In this document: positions 10,446 through 22,092 of the stretch, piece after piece
Position numbering within the stretch: the first letter of the stretch is position 1
Layout of the letters: every line of letters begins with the position of its first letter
DNA from: Dastarcus helophoroides
Lineage: Eukaryota > Arthropoda > Insecta > Coleoptera > Bothrideridae
Direction: 5' to 3'
DNA: 64,000 bases
Assembly (NCBI GenBank): GCA_028583605.1
Contig: CM053329.1
Location: 32,822,992-32,886,991, forward strand
Notes under the pieces: model-generated
What the model was told of the DNA's origin: nothing
The model's database searches: none
What the model saw: only the letters and a program-made list of their open reading frames with translations
Made by a program: the position numbers and the translations under genes

Positions 10446-12988
10446 CAGAGCTGGGCAAATTACTTTTAAAAAGGAATCATTACACTACCTATTACTTTTT
10501 CAGAAACAGTAATGAAATTACTTGGAATTACATTACTGTTGTTTACAAAGTAATTCAATTACCAATGACTTAGAAAAAGAAATTAATTACAAATCAACTA
10601 CATTTTCAATTACTTTTAAATTTTACAAAAAAATACAAAAAATCGATTTTGTTTATTAAAAATTTTGACTTGTTTTTCAAAATTTAGATTTATTAGTAAT
10701 TTCAACTTTTTTGAAAATTCCGACTATTCAAAATCTCGACATTTTTGAGAATGCGTAAATTTTTTTTAATTTGGCTTTTTCTCTTTTTTTTCGAAAATTT
10801 GGATCACTTTTAAACATTTCGACTTTTTTTATTGGAAAATATCGACTTCTTTAAAATATTTCGACTTTTTTGAAAATGTATCTATTTTTTTTAAATACTA
10901 ACTTCTATTAAAATTTTCGACTTATACTTTCAAATATTGATCTTTTGAAAATCCCAGCTGTTTATGAAGAAGTCGATTTTTATTGAACAATTCCACTTTT
11001 TTCAAAATTATTAATTAACTTATTTTCAAAATTTCGACTTTTTTGAAAATTTTGACATTTGAAAATATCCACTTTTTTCGGAATTTCAACTTTTCTCGGG
11101 ATGTTCACTAATGTTTGAAAATCTCGCCTGCCAAAAGTTTTGACTTTTCCTTGAAATTTTACTTAATTTTGAAAATTGGATCTCTTTTTGCTTCTTTAGA
11201 AATTGCAATATTTTTGAACTCCGACTCCTTTTTAAATTTTAGATTAATTTTTAAATATATTGACTTTATGTCCAAGTTTTGAATTTTTTTAGAAATTTCG
11301 ACTTTTTTAAAAAGTTTGACTTACTTTTAAAAATTTCACATTTTATTTCCCTTTTTAGCAAAAATGTACAGCCCTTTTAAAATTCTTCTAAACTTGCCTT
11401 TTTTAAAAAATGGTTTTTTAAAAATTTGAATATTTTGAAGGATTTCGAGTTTTTCTCATGATTTATACTTTCTGAATGACATTTTTGAAAAATCTTAGTT
11501 CGATTTTTATTGAAAATTTTTGATTCATGTTTAGTTGGCTTTTTCTTCGCTTGTTTCATCATTCTAGATTTTCTGTAACCTTCTGTTAAGGATTGGCAAT
11601 CTCTTATAGATTGCCCCAAGCAGTAATCGAGTTTGATCCTTGTTTGTCAATCGCTGTTTGTGACTCAATAATAATAAAAGCCAATAAAATATGAATGAAA
11701 ATTAGACTAGCGAATATCAAAAATTTTTGATTTATATTTCAAAAATTTACAATTTCAAATTTTCCATTTTTTTTAAACGTTCACATTTTCCAAAACTGAA
11801 CTCTTTCGCAATTTCGTTTTTTTTTTCCAAAATTTCGACTTTTTTCAAAATTTCAATTTTTTGTAAAAATTTAGACTTTTTCGTTATTTGGTCTTAATTT
11901 TGACACAAAATTTCGAACTTTGCTCAAAATTTCGGCTGTTTAAAATTTTCTTTTTATTTAGGTAATTCGATACTTTGAATTTCTTTTTAACTTTGACCTT
12001 ATTCCAAAATTTGCACCTTTTTTGAAAATTTCGATCTTTGTTCAAAATTCTGACTATTTCTCAAAGTCCTGACTTTCCAATTTTTATTTTTTTCCAAAAC
12101 ATTCTACTTTTACGTAAACATAACTCCTCTTTTAATTTTTTTTCTCAGAACCTTTGCGTTTTCTGAAAATTTTGACCTTTTTTCATCAAAATATCGACTT
12201 CTTTTTAGAATTCTGAATTTTTTAAAAATTTAGTCTTTTCAAAATTTCGACTTTATGAAATTTCGACTCTCTCCAAAAATTTACATTTTTTCAAATTTTT
12301 ATGAATTTGAATTTTGAAAACTTCGGAAACGGAATCTGACCTTTTAATTTGCGAATTTAAAGCTGGTATTTTAAAAAGGAGTATTTCTTTTAAGATAAAA
12401 ATCTTTAAAATTGAAACATGGAATTTTGAAAAAAGAGCACCCTATAGTTAAAATTAAAAATCTTATTTTTAATGGAAGACATTCATAACAAATAAGTCAT
12501 ATGCACAGTCGATGGCATTTATTTGCACATTAAGCTTTTGTTTATGAATTTTGATCTGTCAAATATTTCGGTCCGTCCGACTGAATTTGTCTCAAAGTAT
12601 AGAAGTGACGATAGACTTTGATTAGCGCTAAATCATGACCATTCATTCTTATCGTGTTGCAAAATGGTATACCAGGCTAAAGCTGATTCTACAAATTTAT
12701 TTTTGTTTAAGGTGTCTAAAGCAAGAATAACAGGCACAACGTCCATCACTGTAATGGAATTACAAAAAGGAATTTAATTTCTTCATTACAATGTAATTTG
12801 AAAATAGTAATGGTTACCTGTCATTAATTCCTTTAAATGAGGAATATTCTATTACTTTACAACAAATTACCGAAATTACACATTACATTACTTTTTTTAT
12901 CAAATTAATGCAATTACAATTCCTTTTTTGAAAAATGTAATTGAATTAGTAATGCAATATATTTTGTAATAATTACTGCCCAGCTGTG
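10446..12988. mobile_element. non-autonomous hAT-type transposon, 2.54 kb
   Basis: Terminal inverted repeats: CAGAGCTGGGCA at 10446-10457 and TGCCCAGCTGTG at 12977-12988 (11 of 12 match). They are flanked by 8-bp direct repeats, TGCAATAT (10438-10445) and TGCAGTAT (12989-12996, one mismatch). Both ends continue into subterminal arrays of AATTAC/GTAATT words (10450-10620 and 12740-12980), which suits transposase binding. The inside (10620-12340) is T-rich TTTCGAC filler; 12340-12740 is less repetitive. No transposase ORF is visible. Eight-base duplications and CAGnGnTGGGC ends are hAT hallmarks. Confidence 0.82.
10620..12340. repeat. T-rich TTTCGAC low-complexity block inside the hAT element
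   Basis: The plus strand repeats variants of AAATTTCGACTTTTTT and GAAAATTTTGACTTTT without a fixed period. The block starts and stops within the transposon's AATTAC-rich ends, so it probably moves with it. Confidence 0.7.
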
Positions 12989-12996
12989 TGCAGTAT

Positions 12997-14970
12997 TGTC
13001 GGCTTAGAAAATCTACTGCAAAACGACTTGGGGTATTATTGCATCCACGCGGACAGTCTATGCTAAAAATCGAGTAGTTGTGGCGGGCTGGAGGTTTAAG
13101 TCTCGCTTACGCAGCGCAGGTATAACATTCTTAAGACTTGTGGTCACAATTACTGCCGGTCAACTACCCTATATTGTTGATTATTCAGATTTAAAATAAC
13201 TGACATTTAATAATTAGGAATATTCAGTTTTGAGCAAATGATGAAAAAATTTGAAACGATATTTTACAAAAACGTTCCAGCGGCGGATCCCCAAATTGTT
13301 TGGTGAGCTTCCATTTCAAAAACTTAGAAGTCACCATTAATACAATTTATATATTGGAAGAATACTAAAAGCGAGATGATTTATTTGATGTAAAATAACT
13401 ATAACTTGAATGCAATTCGAATTATTCAGCACCAGCTAATTTGTTAAAAAACATTCATGCGTAACATCCTTTCAGCTAATATTTGTGTAATAATTGTGTA
13501 CTCGTAAGAACTTACAGGTGAACTCAACCCTATACTAATTTCATAGAAAGACGATTTTACACGTAAAAGGGTTTGCTCTCAAGAAAAACAAATTAATTTC
13601 TCTCATAACTTATTTAAGTTAATTTTTTACCAGGCTTTTAAAAATTATTACTTCGTTAATTAATGTGCATCAAATACTGTAAAAAAATGCAGAGGCTATA
13701 AAAAGACAAGAAAATATTTCATTTCTACGACATATTTCAACAGATGTTAAGTTTAAAAGGAAACTTTCATTTTACATTACATTGTATGTAAGCGTCAGTT
13801 TTTGGCAACGTTATGAAATACGAATTATACAACCAACTCGACTGATTATCTTAGATTTCATCGGTATGTATATTGAGGTAAACACGAAGGGGAAATTCAC
13901 ATTAAAAAAAAGTTAATGCACCATGATGTTTCAATAATAATAAACAGATGTTAATAGATGGGAAATTAAATACTACTTGCAACTTATTATGAAGGGCCAA
14001 ATCCGGTCAACTGAAGAGCCTTGCACAATTGACTACACGTCAATGTTTTTAACCCTTTCAGGATGATAGAACGTCCAATTTTATACAAGAATAGAATCAA
14101 GGAATCAATCATAGAATCAAACATAGTTATGAACACTTTAGTAATGAATTAGCCATTGAGTAAAATAAAAAAAATATATCACTGGTCACTATATATAATG
14201 ACTAAACCTCCTAGTTAAAGTAATAAATGTTTCTCCAGACTCCAAATCTTATTCATAAAAAGTAGATTCTACTAGGTATTAGTAGTACTAAATCGAAATA
14301 CATAACCATACGTAAATTAACCTAAGCTATCCTAACCAACTTATCGACTTAAAATCGAAAAGGGGATTTGCAGTAAAAACGAGACCCCAGTATTTATAAG
14401 TTATTAAAAAAGAGGTAAATACGAAAATGTGAATGAATTACCTTATATTTGCGATTACACTTCGGTTTATGTCTCCATGTCTAGACAATTATCACTTCCA
14501 AATTTTAAGCAATATATAAACAAACTGATTGCAACCCACTCCAGCCAATAATATCTACCTTTGTCGGTAAAATCTAACAAACACACAGTTTTCGATAGAT
14601 GTACTGATTCGTTGACACAGGTCCCACGAAATAAATAAATAATTATCGGATCCACGTAACGTAACTAATTTCTCGATAAATTCACACCAATTTTCGGCTT
14701 TTATTGTCTCCAAATTTAGATGTACGTAATAAATTATTTTTTCTTCGATTATAGCTGAAATTACACAGACCTTGTTCAATGAGTGTTTGGACTTCATTTT
14801 GAAACAAACAACTTAAAAAAAACATATCGAATTAGGTAAATTACACCAAAATGTTCCTTTGTTTTGTTCACGTGAAACACCATTAGTATAAATAAAGCTA
14901 AATATGGAATCAATGGAAATTTTTGTAAATAAAAAGTGGAAACTTAGGGTTTCATTTTACCTGTAATATT
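12997..14970. other. no gene or repeat recognised
   Basis: AT-rich DNA. Short ORFs on the minus strand near 14467-14797 have no recognisable motif and no splice context I could support. Confidence 0.4.
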
Positions 14971-14973
14971 ATA

Positions 14974-16133
14974 CAAGGTGATTCTAAAAGTAGTACCATA
15001 AATTCAGGATCCTATTTTAGAGCCCAAAATAAGACGAAAAGTCTATAATAACATGTGTCGTAAAATGCTTCGTTTCCGAGTTACAGGGTGTGGAAGGTTA
15101 GTTTCTGATTATAGTTTTTAATTAATAGTTGCGAAACGTCCATAGATATTTGAATGAAATTTGGCACAACTATATACCATTTTGCGTCCTTTAAAAAGAA
15201 CTGGGAATTAATTAACAAAACCTAACCAGTGGCAGGTATATCGAAGGGGGCAGTTCTTAAAATGTGCCTTATTTATTTTGTCTGTACTTTTGTCTTAGTT
15301 TCGTAACAAAAATAAAAGCTACAAACTTTTTACGTAAAAAAGGTGCTCCTACTAAAACTCGATATTGTCAGCCGTTTTCGAGTAAAATGCACTTTTATAT
15401 CTCGATGCATTAAAAACACTCCCACAAAAATCTCGAATGTAACAGAAAGTTGGCTTTAAAATGAAAGAAAACCTATGATATGTTTATTACCTAAAATGTA
15501 CTTTAGAAAAAAATGATCTTTAATAATTAAGTAAAAAAAATGTTTCGTAAATATTTAATAAATAACAAATTTAAAAACATAAGCTTTTATTTACAAAAAT
15601 TGCTCGAAGTGGTCACCAGTGACAATAGAACATGGAAATGTCAATATTATTTATGTTCTTTCATTTCAATGCCAACTATGCGTTACATTCCATATTTTTG
15701 GTCAAGCGCTTTTAATGCATCGAAATATAAAAATGCATTTTATTCGAAAACCGCTGGTAATATCGAATTTCTGTAATTTTATGTAAAAATGTTTGTAGTT
15801 TATATTTTTCTTAAAAAATTGCCACAGAAATGCACACAAAATAAATAAGGCACGTTTTAAGCATCGCCCCTTCATTATACCCACCACTGGTTAAGTTGTG
15901 GTAATTAATTCTGGGATTTTTGAAAAGGACACGAAAGTATATGGAGTTGTGCCAAATTTCATTCAATTATCTGTACATGTTTCGCAACTATTAATAAAAA
16001 ATTATAATCAGGAAGTAACATTCCAACTCGGAAACGAAGTCTTTTACGACATATGTTTATATAGACTTTTCATCTTATTTTGGGCTCTAAAATACGATCC
16101 TGAATTTATGGTACTACTTTTAGAATCACCTTC
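14974..16133. mobile_element. 1160-bp TA-flanked long inverted-repeat element (Tc1/mariner-like MITE)
   Basis: The left end, CAAGGTGATTCTAAAAG after TA (14972-14973), mirrors CTTTTAGAATCACCTTC before TA (16134-16135). Inverted similarity continues inward for several hundred bases: AATTTATGGTACTACTT, GGGCTCTAAAATA, GTTGTGCCAAATTTCAT, TTTCGCAACTATTAA and CAAATAAATAAGGCAC-like words recur on the opposite strand. The centre is near 15540. The ORFs at 15540-15776 and 15898-16155 lie in the arms and are not protein-like. The TA flanks suggest Tc1/mariner-type insertion. Confidence 0.78.
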
Positions 16134-16136
16134 TAC

Positions 16137-16195
16137 CCGGTGGCCAAAGCTGTGAAGTGATTCGTTGCTGCGTCCTTTCTTAGTTGGCCACCCGG
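16137..16195. repeat. short hairpin next to the 1160-bp element
   Basis: CCGGTGGCCAA (16137-16147) pairs with TTGGCCACCCGG (16184-16195), with one bulged base; a TAC flanks each side. It may be a tiny MITE or a recombination scar. Confidence 0.5.
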
Positions 16196-16199
16196 TACA

Positions 16200-16840
16200 T
16201 GTGTTGTTTATGTCTATTTTAATCGAGTCTCTGCTACTCGACTCGTTCTATTAATAATAATATATTTATAATATAATAAAATAATGATTAATTTTTCGTC
16301 AACAAATTCACGATCCCGTGATGGAAAAATTTCCAAATTGATTAAAAAAAAAATGAAAACCATTAACTGATATCTCGCCAGTTACTCATCTACTTAATAA
16401 AACCCTAAACGCTGACTGACAGACGCACAACCTAATCCAATAGATCTAAAAATATGAAATTGCAAATGCGTTGCTTATATAACGCAGGTGAACACTAAGA
16501 AATTCAGCCACTACAGGGATGAAAATGTACATTAAATTTTACATGTGATGAATCAGTCCCCAGGTCGCATTCTCCCAACAAATAAAACAAATAATTGCAT
16601 GTACAGTGGTTTATTGGCGTTAACTCTTGCAAAAACGGAATATTTGGTAGTAAATGAAATTATACCTAAACAAGATATAAAATTGGATAAAACAACACAC
16701 AAAATGCGTATTTCATCTTTGAAAGAGATGAATAGAGATGACAAGAGGTAAACAGTTTTACAGTTTTGAAATACGGTCGTATAGGCTTTTTCACCTCTCA
16801 GCACTACATTGGGATCTTTTGTGTGGATTCTATTTTTTTT
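16200..16840. other. no gene recognised
   Basis: AT-rich sequence. A 68-codon ORF at 16545-16751 has unremarkable composition and no motif I recognise. Confidence 0.35.
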
Positions 16841-16878
16841 AATGATTGTCTAAGATGTTTAGATTTTTACACAGTCTA

Positions 16879-17420
16879 TTATTTTTTAGGAGCTATTTCT
16901 CTTATTTCTTGGGGTGTCAGAGTCACCCTTTCAAGAAATTTGAACCTTTTACAGAACTGAGCCATGCATTCGCATACCAGGTCTCCTGTTGTTTCTGTTG
17001 CAGCGTTACAGAATCTGCAGTTTACATCATCCACTTTTCCCATCTTCTTAAGGTGATACTTACTAGGAAGTGTCCTGTGTTCTTATTATTATTCAGTTCG
17101 AGATGCTGCTCAGACTTCTTTTTTGAGATAGTGGTGAACTTTTTTGACTTTCTTAGGCATGGAGTTTTCCTCCAGCACGACAACGTTTGGTTTGTCTCCC
17201 AACTATCTATTTCATTTTTTACGTGGCTTTTTGTAAAACCAGGGAATAGTTCTGGGCCGAAGAGAGGTGTGATTGAGGCCTCTTTTACGAGTCTATCTGC
17301 CTCTTTCTTCCCTCCCCCGCCTTGATGCCCTGGAACCCACATCAAAGTTACTTTGTTGTTTGCAGCCAGTTGCTTGTGGTATTGTTTGCATTCCCAGGCC
17401 ATTTTTGGCTCGGTTCTGAA
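16879..17420 (-). pseudogene. non-LTR retrotransposon 3' relic: RNase H end and CCHC-like knuckle
   Basis: Seen: VTLMWVPGHQG and EADRLVKEA, the C-terminal part of an RNase H domain, then ITPLFGPELFPGF and a frame change near 17040. The next frame reads KMGKVDDVNCRFCNAATETT, LVCECMAQFCKRF and ends in TAA at 16879-16881. The CRFC/CEC pattern is the zinc-knuckle-like tail of Jockey/R1-type LINEs. The usual histidine of that tail is not present where expected. The domain is 5' truncated and frameshifted, so it is a dead copy. Confidence 0.75.
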
Positions 17421-17543
17421 TGACTTTTAGAGTCTTTAATGTTACATGGCTAACTCAAAGGATAAGAGGTAAAAGAACGGTAAACTTTTGTAACCAATAA
17501 GTTCATTTAACCAATAAAGTACCATGTAATTAGGGATATAAGA

Positions 17544-17559
17544 GAAAAGAGTATTTGTT
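17544..17559. repeat. target-site duplication of the Penelope-like element, left
   Basis: GAAAAGAGTATTTGTT occurs here and at 20448-20463, immediately outside the two ends of the Penelope-like element: a 16-bp direct repeat. Confidence 0.75.
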
Positions 17560-17640
17560 GAAATTTGAAATTGGCCTTTTCATTCTTTCATTTTTGCATA
17601 TTCCCTTATATTTCTCTTTTAATTTATTGTTTCTTTGTTC

Positions 17641-17675
17641 CTGAAGAAGCCCCCTACGATGGTGGGCGAAACGTC
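17641..17675 (+). ncRNA. hammerhead-like motif in left Penelope terminal repeat
   Basis: CTGAAGA (17641-17647), a stem-loop GCCCCC...GTGGGC, then GAAAC and GUC ending at 17675. The flanks TTTGTT and AACAAA can pair as helix I. Compared with the canonical CUGANGA-stem II-GAAA core there is one extra A before helix II and almost no helix III, so activity is uncertain and may need dimers. Confidence 0.5.
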
Positions 17676-17734
17676 AAACAAATTTAGTAGCTCTTTGACA
17701 CGCTCCAATCCCGGAAGAAGTACTGTACTGACTC

Positions 17735-20063
17735 TGGCTGTGGAAGCATTCGTTATCATATTCAGAACCTCTACGAGCAGGAAATCTTTCGCAAAACCCT
17801 TCTATTTTCTAAACGTCGTCATAAAGTTTCTAAACGCATTTCCAATCTAACTTTTCTGTCGCGTTGCAGAGATCACAATTTAATTCCGAAATCTTTCAGA
17901 ATTAAAGATAACTTTAGAACCAATTCTTCATTCAAAATTCTTCATAAAGCTGGTTTGTCTCTTATTCGGGGTATGATTAAAAGGATTAAACGCAATTTGG
18001 CTTCGTTCTCCAGACAATTGCTCGGGCTCCATCTGGAACTATCGAGTAGGTTGTCGGTTGAACATTGGAGTCATTTCGACGCCATATCCTATAATCAGTC
18101 CGAAAAAACTTTTGAATTAGAAAATCTGAAACACAAGAAGAAATTCGAATTCCTAAGTCCCAAGGTCAAAACTTAGAGTTTTGTCTCAAAAACGGTAGTC
18201 AATTTGTCTTCCCGTCCACTGTCGGATAACGAACATACCATCTTATCTAAAAGACTGAATCTTGCTGTCGCCCCAAGAAAAATTTCAACTGAGGAAATAA
18301 TCAGTGCAGTAGAGTCTTCCATCAGAACTCTCCCCAAGGAGGCAGCAGATCTTCGTTTTCAAACTACAAAAACACTAAAACATGCCAAACCACCAAAGTC
18401 CAACATTTCTAGAGAAGAAAGATGTGCCCTTAAAACCCTAAAAACAGATTTATCAATCACTATTCTCTCGGCTGATAAAGGTAATGCAACTGTCATCTTG
18501 GATAATTCCGAGTATGTATCCAAAATTAACGCTCTGTTGAATGACGGATCCTATATTTCTCTTCCACGGGACCCAACAAGCAAAATTGAACGCAAACTCA
18601 AGTCCAAGCTAAAATCCTCAAATTTGTCCGCAGACACTCTCAGACATCTTGTTCCGAGAGAATGCAAGCCACCTCGTCTTTATGGTCTCCCCAAAATTCA
18701 CAAACCCAATATTCCTTTAGGCCCATTGTCAGCACGATAAATTCACCTACCTACAATATCTCGAAATATTTATCTAACATCCTCAAGTCATATACCGGAA
18801 ATACATCATCACAGGTCCTAAATTCTAAACACTTTGTCGAATTGTTGTCCGAATTAACCCTAGACCCCAACGACATATTGGTAAGTTTTGACGTCACTTC
18901 ACTATTCATTAATGTTCTAGTTTCCGACTCCATGACGATAATTCGTCAATTACTTTCAGGCAAAGAAAATGCAGATTCTCTAGCTGATTTAACTGAAATG
19001 TGCCTCACATCACATTTTTCTTTCAATGGCAGCTTCTATAAACAAGTTTCCGGCACCCCAATGGGTTCCCCCTTATCCCCAGTCGTACCAAATATTTTCA
19101 TGGATCTTTTGAAAACAATGCGTTGGAAACTGCGGATTTAAAACCCAAGATTTGGCTGCGTTATGTAGATTACACATTTATTGTATGGCCACATAGCAAG
19201 GATTCACTAAATTTATTTTTGGAACACCTAAATAGCTTACATTCTTCCATTAGCTTCACTATGAAATCGGAAACAACGGTTCTCTTCCTTTTTTTGACGT
19301 ACTGGTCCCCGTTTACCAACTGGTCGCGTTTCTCATTCCGTTTATCGAAAACCCACCAATACTAATCGTTATTTGCATGCCCCATCATCACCCTTCCCAA
19401 AAACGTTCTGTCATAAGTTCACTGGTTTCACGAGCTGTAGCAATTTCACAACCGATAAATCTTTCAGACGAGTTGAACAAAACTCGTTTCAACCTCCGCA
19501 ACAATGGTTACAAATCGCACGACATTGAAACTGTCATTAAACGACATCTTCACTCTACCCCTCATCCTTCACAAAATTCAATAATTTCTTCTAGAGCCTT
19601 TCTTCCTTATGTTCACGGAGTAACAGATCCAATCGGAAAATTATTGAGAAAATACAACATTAAACCCATTTTTTCATCATTCTCAAAGATCCAATAGCTC
19701 CTCCCATCTCCCAAAGATAAACTTGCATCCTTTTGTTTTAATGGTGTGTACAGTGTTCCTTGTTCTTGTGGTTCAGTGTACATCGGAGAAACGGGGCGAT
19801 CATTGAGAACGCGAATATCCGAGCACCAAATATGTCTTAGGTCTGGTTTATTTTCGCTGTCAGCCATTGTGGAACATCAACATGAGACCGGACATAAGAT
19901 TCTCTTTGATAATATTTCAATTATATCCAATATTCCCAATTACTATAATAGGAAGATACGCGAGGCCACTGAAATCCAAAAATTCCCCAAAACCATCAAC
20001 AGAGACGACGGTTACATGCTTTCCTCCATCTGGAAACCAACCATCGGAAATCTTCGGAAGTGA
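17735..20063 (+). pseudogene. Penelope-like polyprotein: reverse transcriptase and GIY-YIG endonuclease, disrupted
   Basis: Seen in order: an N-terminal basic region (NLYEQEIFRKTLLFSKRR); ILSADKGNATVI and YGLPKIHKP; RPIVSTINSP; VSFDVTSLF (RT motif A, catalytic D); GTPMGSPLSPVVPNIFMD (motif B); LRYVDYTFIVW (motif C, where the usual YVDD has become YVDY); SLPFFDVLV; LPYVHGVTDPIGKLLRKYNI; then VPCSCGSVYIGETGRS, the GIY-YIG nuclease. Breaks: TAG at 18174-18176, frame changes near 18730, 19130 and 19290, and TAG at 19695-19697. The stops are few and the motifs well kept, so loss of function is fairly recent. Any start is a guess; the frame becomes recognisable just after the left terminal repeat. 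Confidence 0.87.
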
Positions 20064-20105
20064 TCGCGCAGACGAATGGTAGATAAAGTTTCCCTTTCTC
20101 TCTTT

Positions 20106-20255
20106 CCTGTCAGAAGAGTTTCGCCTCTGGTATGGTCGACATACTGAGTTACCGTGCTCTTCTGTCTAAACTTTCTTATCCTTTGTACCAATCCTCAATT
20201 TAGAAGAGTTTCGCCTCTGGTATGGTTGGCATTCTGAGTTACCGTGCTCTGACGT
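20106..20255 (+). repeat. two 100-bp subrepeats before the right Penelope terminal repeat
   Basis: AGAAGAGTTTCGCCTCTGGT begins both units (near 20112 and 20202), followed by ATGGTYGRCAT.CTGAGTTACC. The same pair precedes the terminal repeat of the fragment at 39253. Confidence 0.75.
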
Positions 20256-20447
20256 TTTGAAATTGGCCTTTTCATTCTTTCATTTTTCCATATTCCATTA
20301 TATTTCTCCTTTTATTTATTGATTCTTTTCTTTGTTCTTGAACAAGCCCCCTCTGATGGTGGGTGAAAAGTCGAACACTTTTAGTATTCTTTGACACGGT
20401 CCAATCCCGGAAGAAGTATATCCTGTACTGACTCTGGCCGTTATCAT

Positions 20448-20463
20448 GAAAAGAGTATTTGTT
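20448..20463. repeat. target-site duplication of the Penelope-like element, right
   Basis: GAAAAGAGTATTTGTT, identical to 17544-17559. Confidence 0.75.
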
Positions 20464-20469
20464 ATTAAT

Positions 20470-21705
20470 TTGGACCAATTTCGCTCCCTGGTGTAAGTAC
20501 AGGTTATTTATCAAGTTTATAGGTTATATCTCATCCGGTACACGGCTAGTAATATACAAAAACAGGAATTGAAATATTAAGTATTTATTATTTCACGTCA
20601 AATAGTCCAAAAGACAAATGATTAAATATTAATTAGTTAATTTCTGCAAAACTCTTCTTAAACTTTCTATAATGAATACATTCAATATGCTGATGCATCA
20701 TAACTTCCTTTTTACGAATGAGTTTTAAATATATCCTTGATTATTAACAAATGTGATCATCACTTCTACATCAATTGTAAGATATCTGTGTGTCTAGAGG
20801 CGCCAAGGTAAATTAAAAATATTACATATACCAGTGATGTAATTATTCATAGATTCATCTTCTCGTGGAATTACTAAAAAATGAACTTTTTAAATATTGA
20901 TTGGCAATGACTAACGTAAACGGTTTACTATGGTAAGCGGTTTTCTAAACAAATTACTTAAAATCGCATTAAAAAAATGATGATTATAATTGTTTATAGA
21001 TAGCCAAGTGATTCAGAAGTTCTTTACTATAATTAACAATATTCCACCTCTTTATGCACAAAAAAATAATTTATTACTGAATAGTGCCGGCAGACAATGA
21101 ATCTAATAAAACAATTCGTATCATGGACGTTCTGGAGGTCACTCCATTGGAATCAGCGCATCTTCGTTTGTAAGATTCAATCGAGACGAGTAGTATACTA
21201 TAATTATAAAAAAAATGAGTAACCTTTAATTAAGACTGGTGGCTCCAAGCAGGATTCTGAAAAACCAGTTTTGGCATATAATCTATAATCGTTTTGAAGT
21301 AAAAAACAAGCCTATCCTTGTGTACGAATATTTTACGAGTAGACTAAAAAATAAATTGCGCCTACAACTCCATTGGTAATAATGAGTATTGGCATTAATT
21401 GAAATAACTTCTTCTTAAGAGAGGATGTTCATCTTGCACCATGTAGAAATTCCTTAAAATATTTTTCTTGCTCACAGGAAGATAACACTGTTCAACACTG
21501 ATTTTGTTACACGAACTCTGGTAGGTAATTGTGTTTAGACTACTTACCCCCGTCATGAATCCGTACTTATTTTCTTTCATCACCCCCGGTTTTCTTGTGA
21601 CAAGGTAAAATTTATTTTTGGAACTGTAGTCTTCCCGAATACTATTCGTTTTTATTTGGATCTATATATTATTTACATCTTAAAAAATTTTATAAGGAAT
21701 GTACC
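20470..21705. other. no gene or repeat recognised
   Basis: AT-rich DNA between the Penelope-like element and the first solo LTR. No coding motif found on either strand. Confidence 0.4.
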
Positions 21706-21712
21706 ATAATAT

Positions 21713-22092
21713 TGTAACGCAATGTAAATAGATGGAATAGAATTTGGAATAGAATTGTAGAATTTAGTAAATAAAAAAAGTTTCTAGAAGGATCTGATAA
21801 GGGGAAAGCGGCCGCGATAACGAAACAAACGGCAGATAAGCGTTCCAGAAATTTCGGCAAACGATAAGCCTTATCTGCCGAAAAGTTCTAGAAGCCGGGA
21901 GCCAAAACTATAAAAGGCGGTCAGCTTTCCCTCAAGTAAGTCAGTTAGAGTCAGTGTAATTAGTGAGTTAGTAGAAGTCAATAATAAGTGGGTTAATTGT
22001 TCAATTGTGGTGATCCAAGTTTAGTTTAGTAATAAAGTGGGTATTAATTTCAATACACATGTGAATCAATTCGAACCGATAAGCCCATAACA
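21713..22092 (+). mobile_element. solo LTR, copy 1 (Ty3/gypsy-type)
   Basis: A 380-bp sequence starting TGTAACGC and ending ATAACA, flanked by ATAT on both sides (21709-21712 and 22093-22096). TATAAAAG at 21909-21916 is followed by GGCGGTCAGC and an AGTCAGTTAGAGTCAGTG start-site-like stretch. AATAAA lies at 22031-22036. Related copies are at 24133 and 58421. No internal retroviral-type genes remain, so the element was lost by LTR-LTR recombination. Confidence 0.82.
21909..21916 (+). promoter_or_regulatory. TATA box of solo LTR copy 1
   Basis: TATAAAAG followed by GGCGGTCAGC; the same block is present in LTR copy 2 (TATATAAGGCGGTCAGC). Confidence 0.6.

Larger units (their letters stand above)
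17560..20447 (+). mobile_element. Penelope-like retroelement (RT + GIY-YIG), nearly complete, mutated
   Basis: A 2.9-kb element bounded by a 16-bp target duplication. It has a terminal repeat at each end (about 17565-17730 and 20250-20440, sharing AAATTGGCCTTTTCATTC, AAGCCCCCT..GATGGTGGG and CACG.TCCAATCCCGGAAGA) and one RT/endonuclease reading frame between them. The right terminal repeat is preceded by two 100-bp subrepeats (20106-20255). Penelope-like elements have RT related to telomerase and a GIY-YIG endonuclease, and often carry hammerhead motifs in their terminal repeats. Confidence 0.85.

Noticed and set aside
13050..13130. Possible tRNA-like stretch (GGAGGTTTAAGTCTCGC)
   Set aside because: The T-arm-like word has no matching acceptor stem, D-arm or anticodon arm at the right distances.
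15540..16155. ORFs of 78 and 85 codons as a possible transposase
   Set aside because: They lie in the arms of an inverted-repeat element, have mirror images on the other strand and contain no catalytic motif.
16846..17325. 159-codon plus-strand ORF
   Set aside because: Antisense shadow of the LINE RNase H relic, whose minus-strand motifs are clear.
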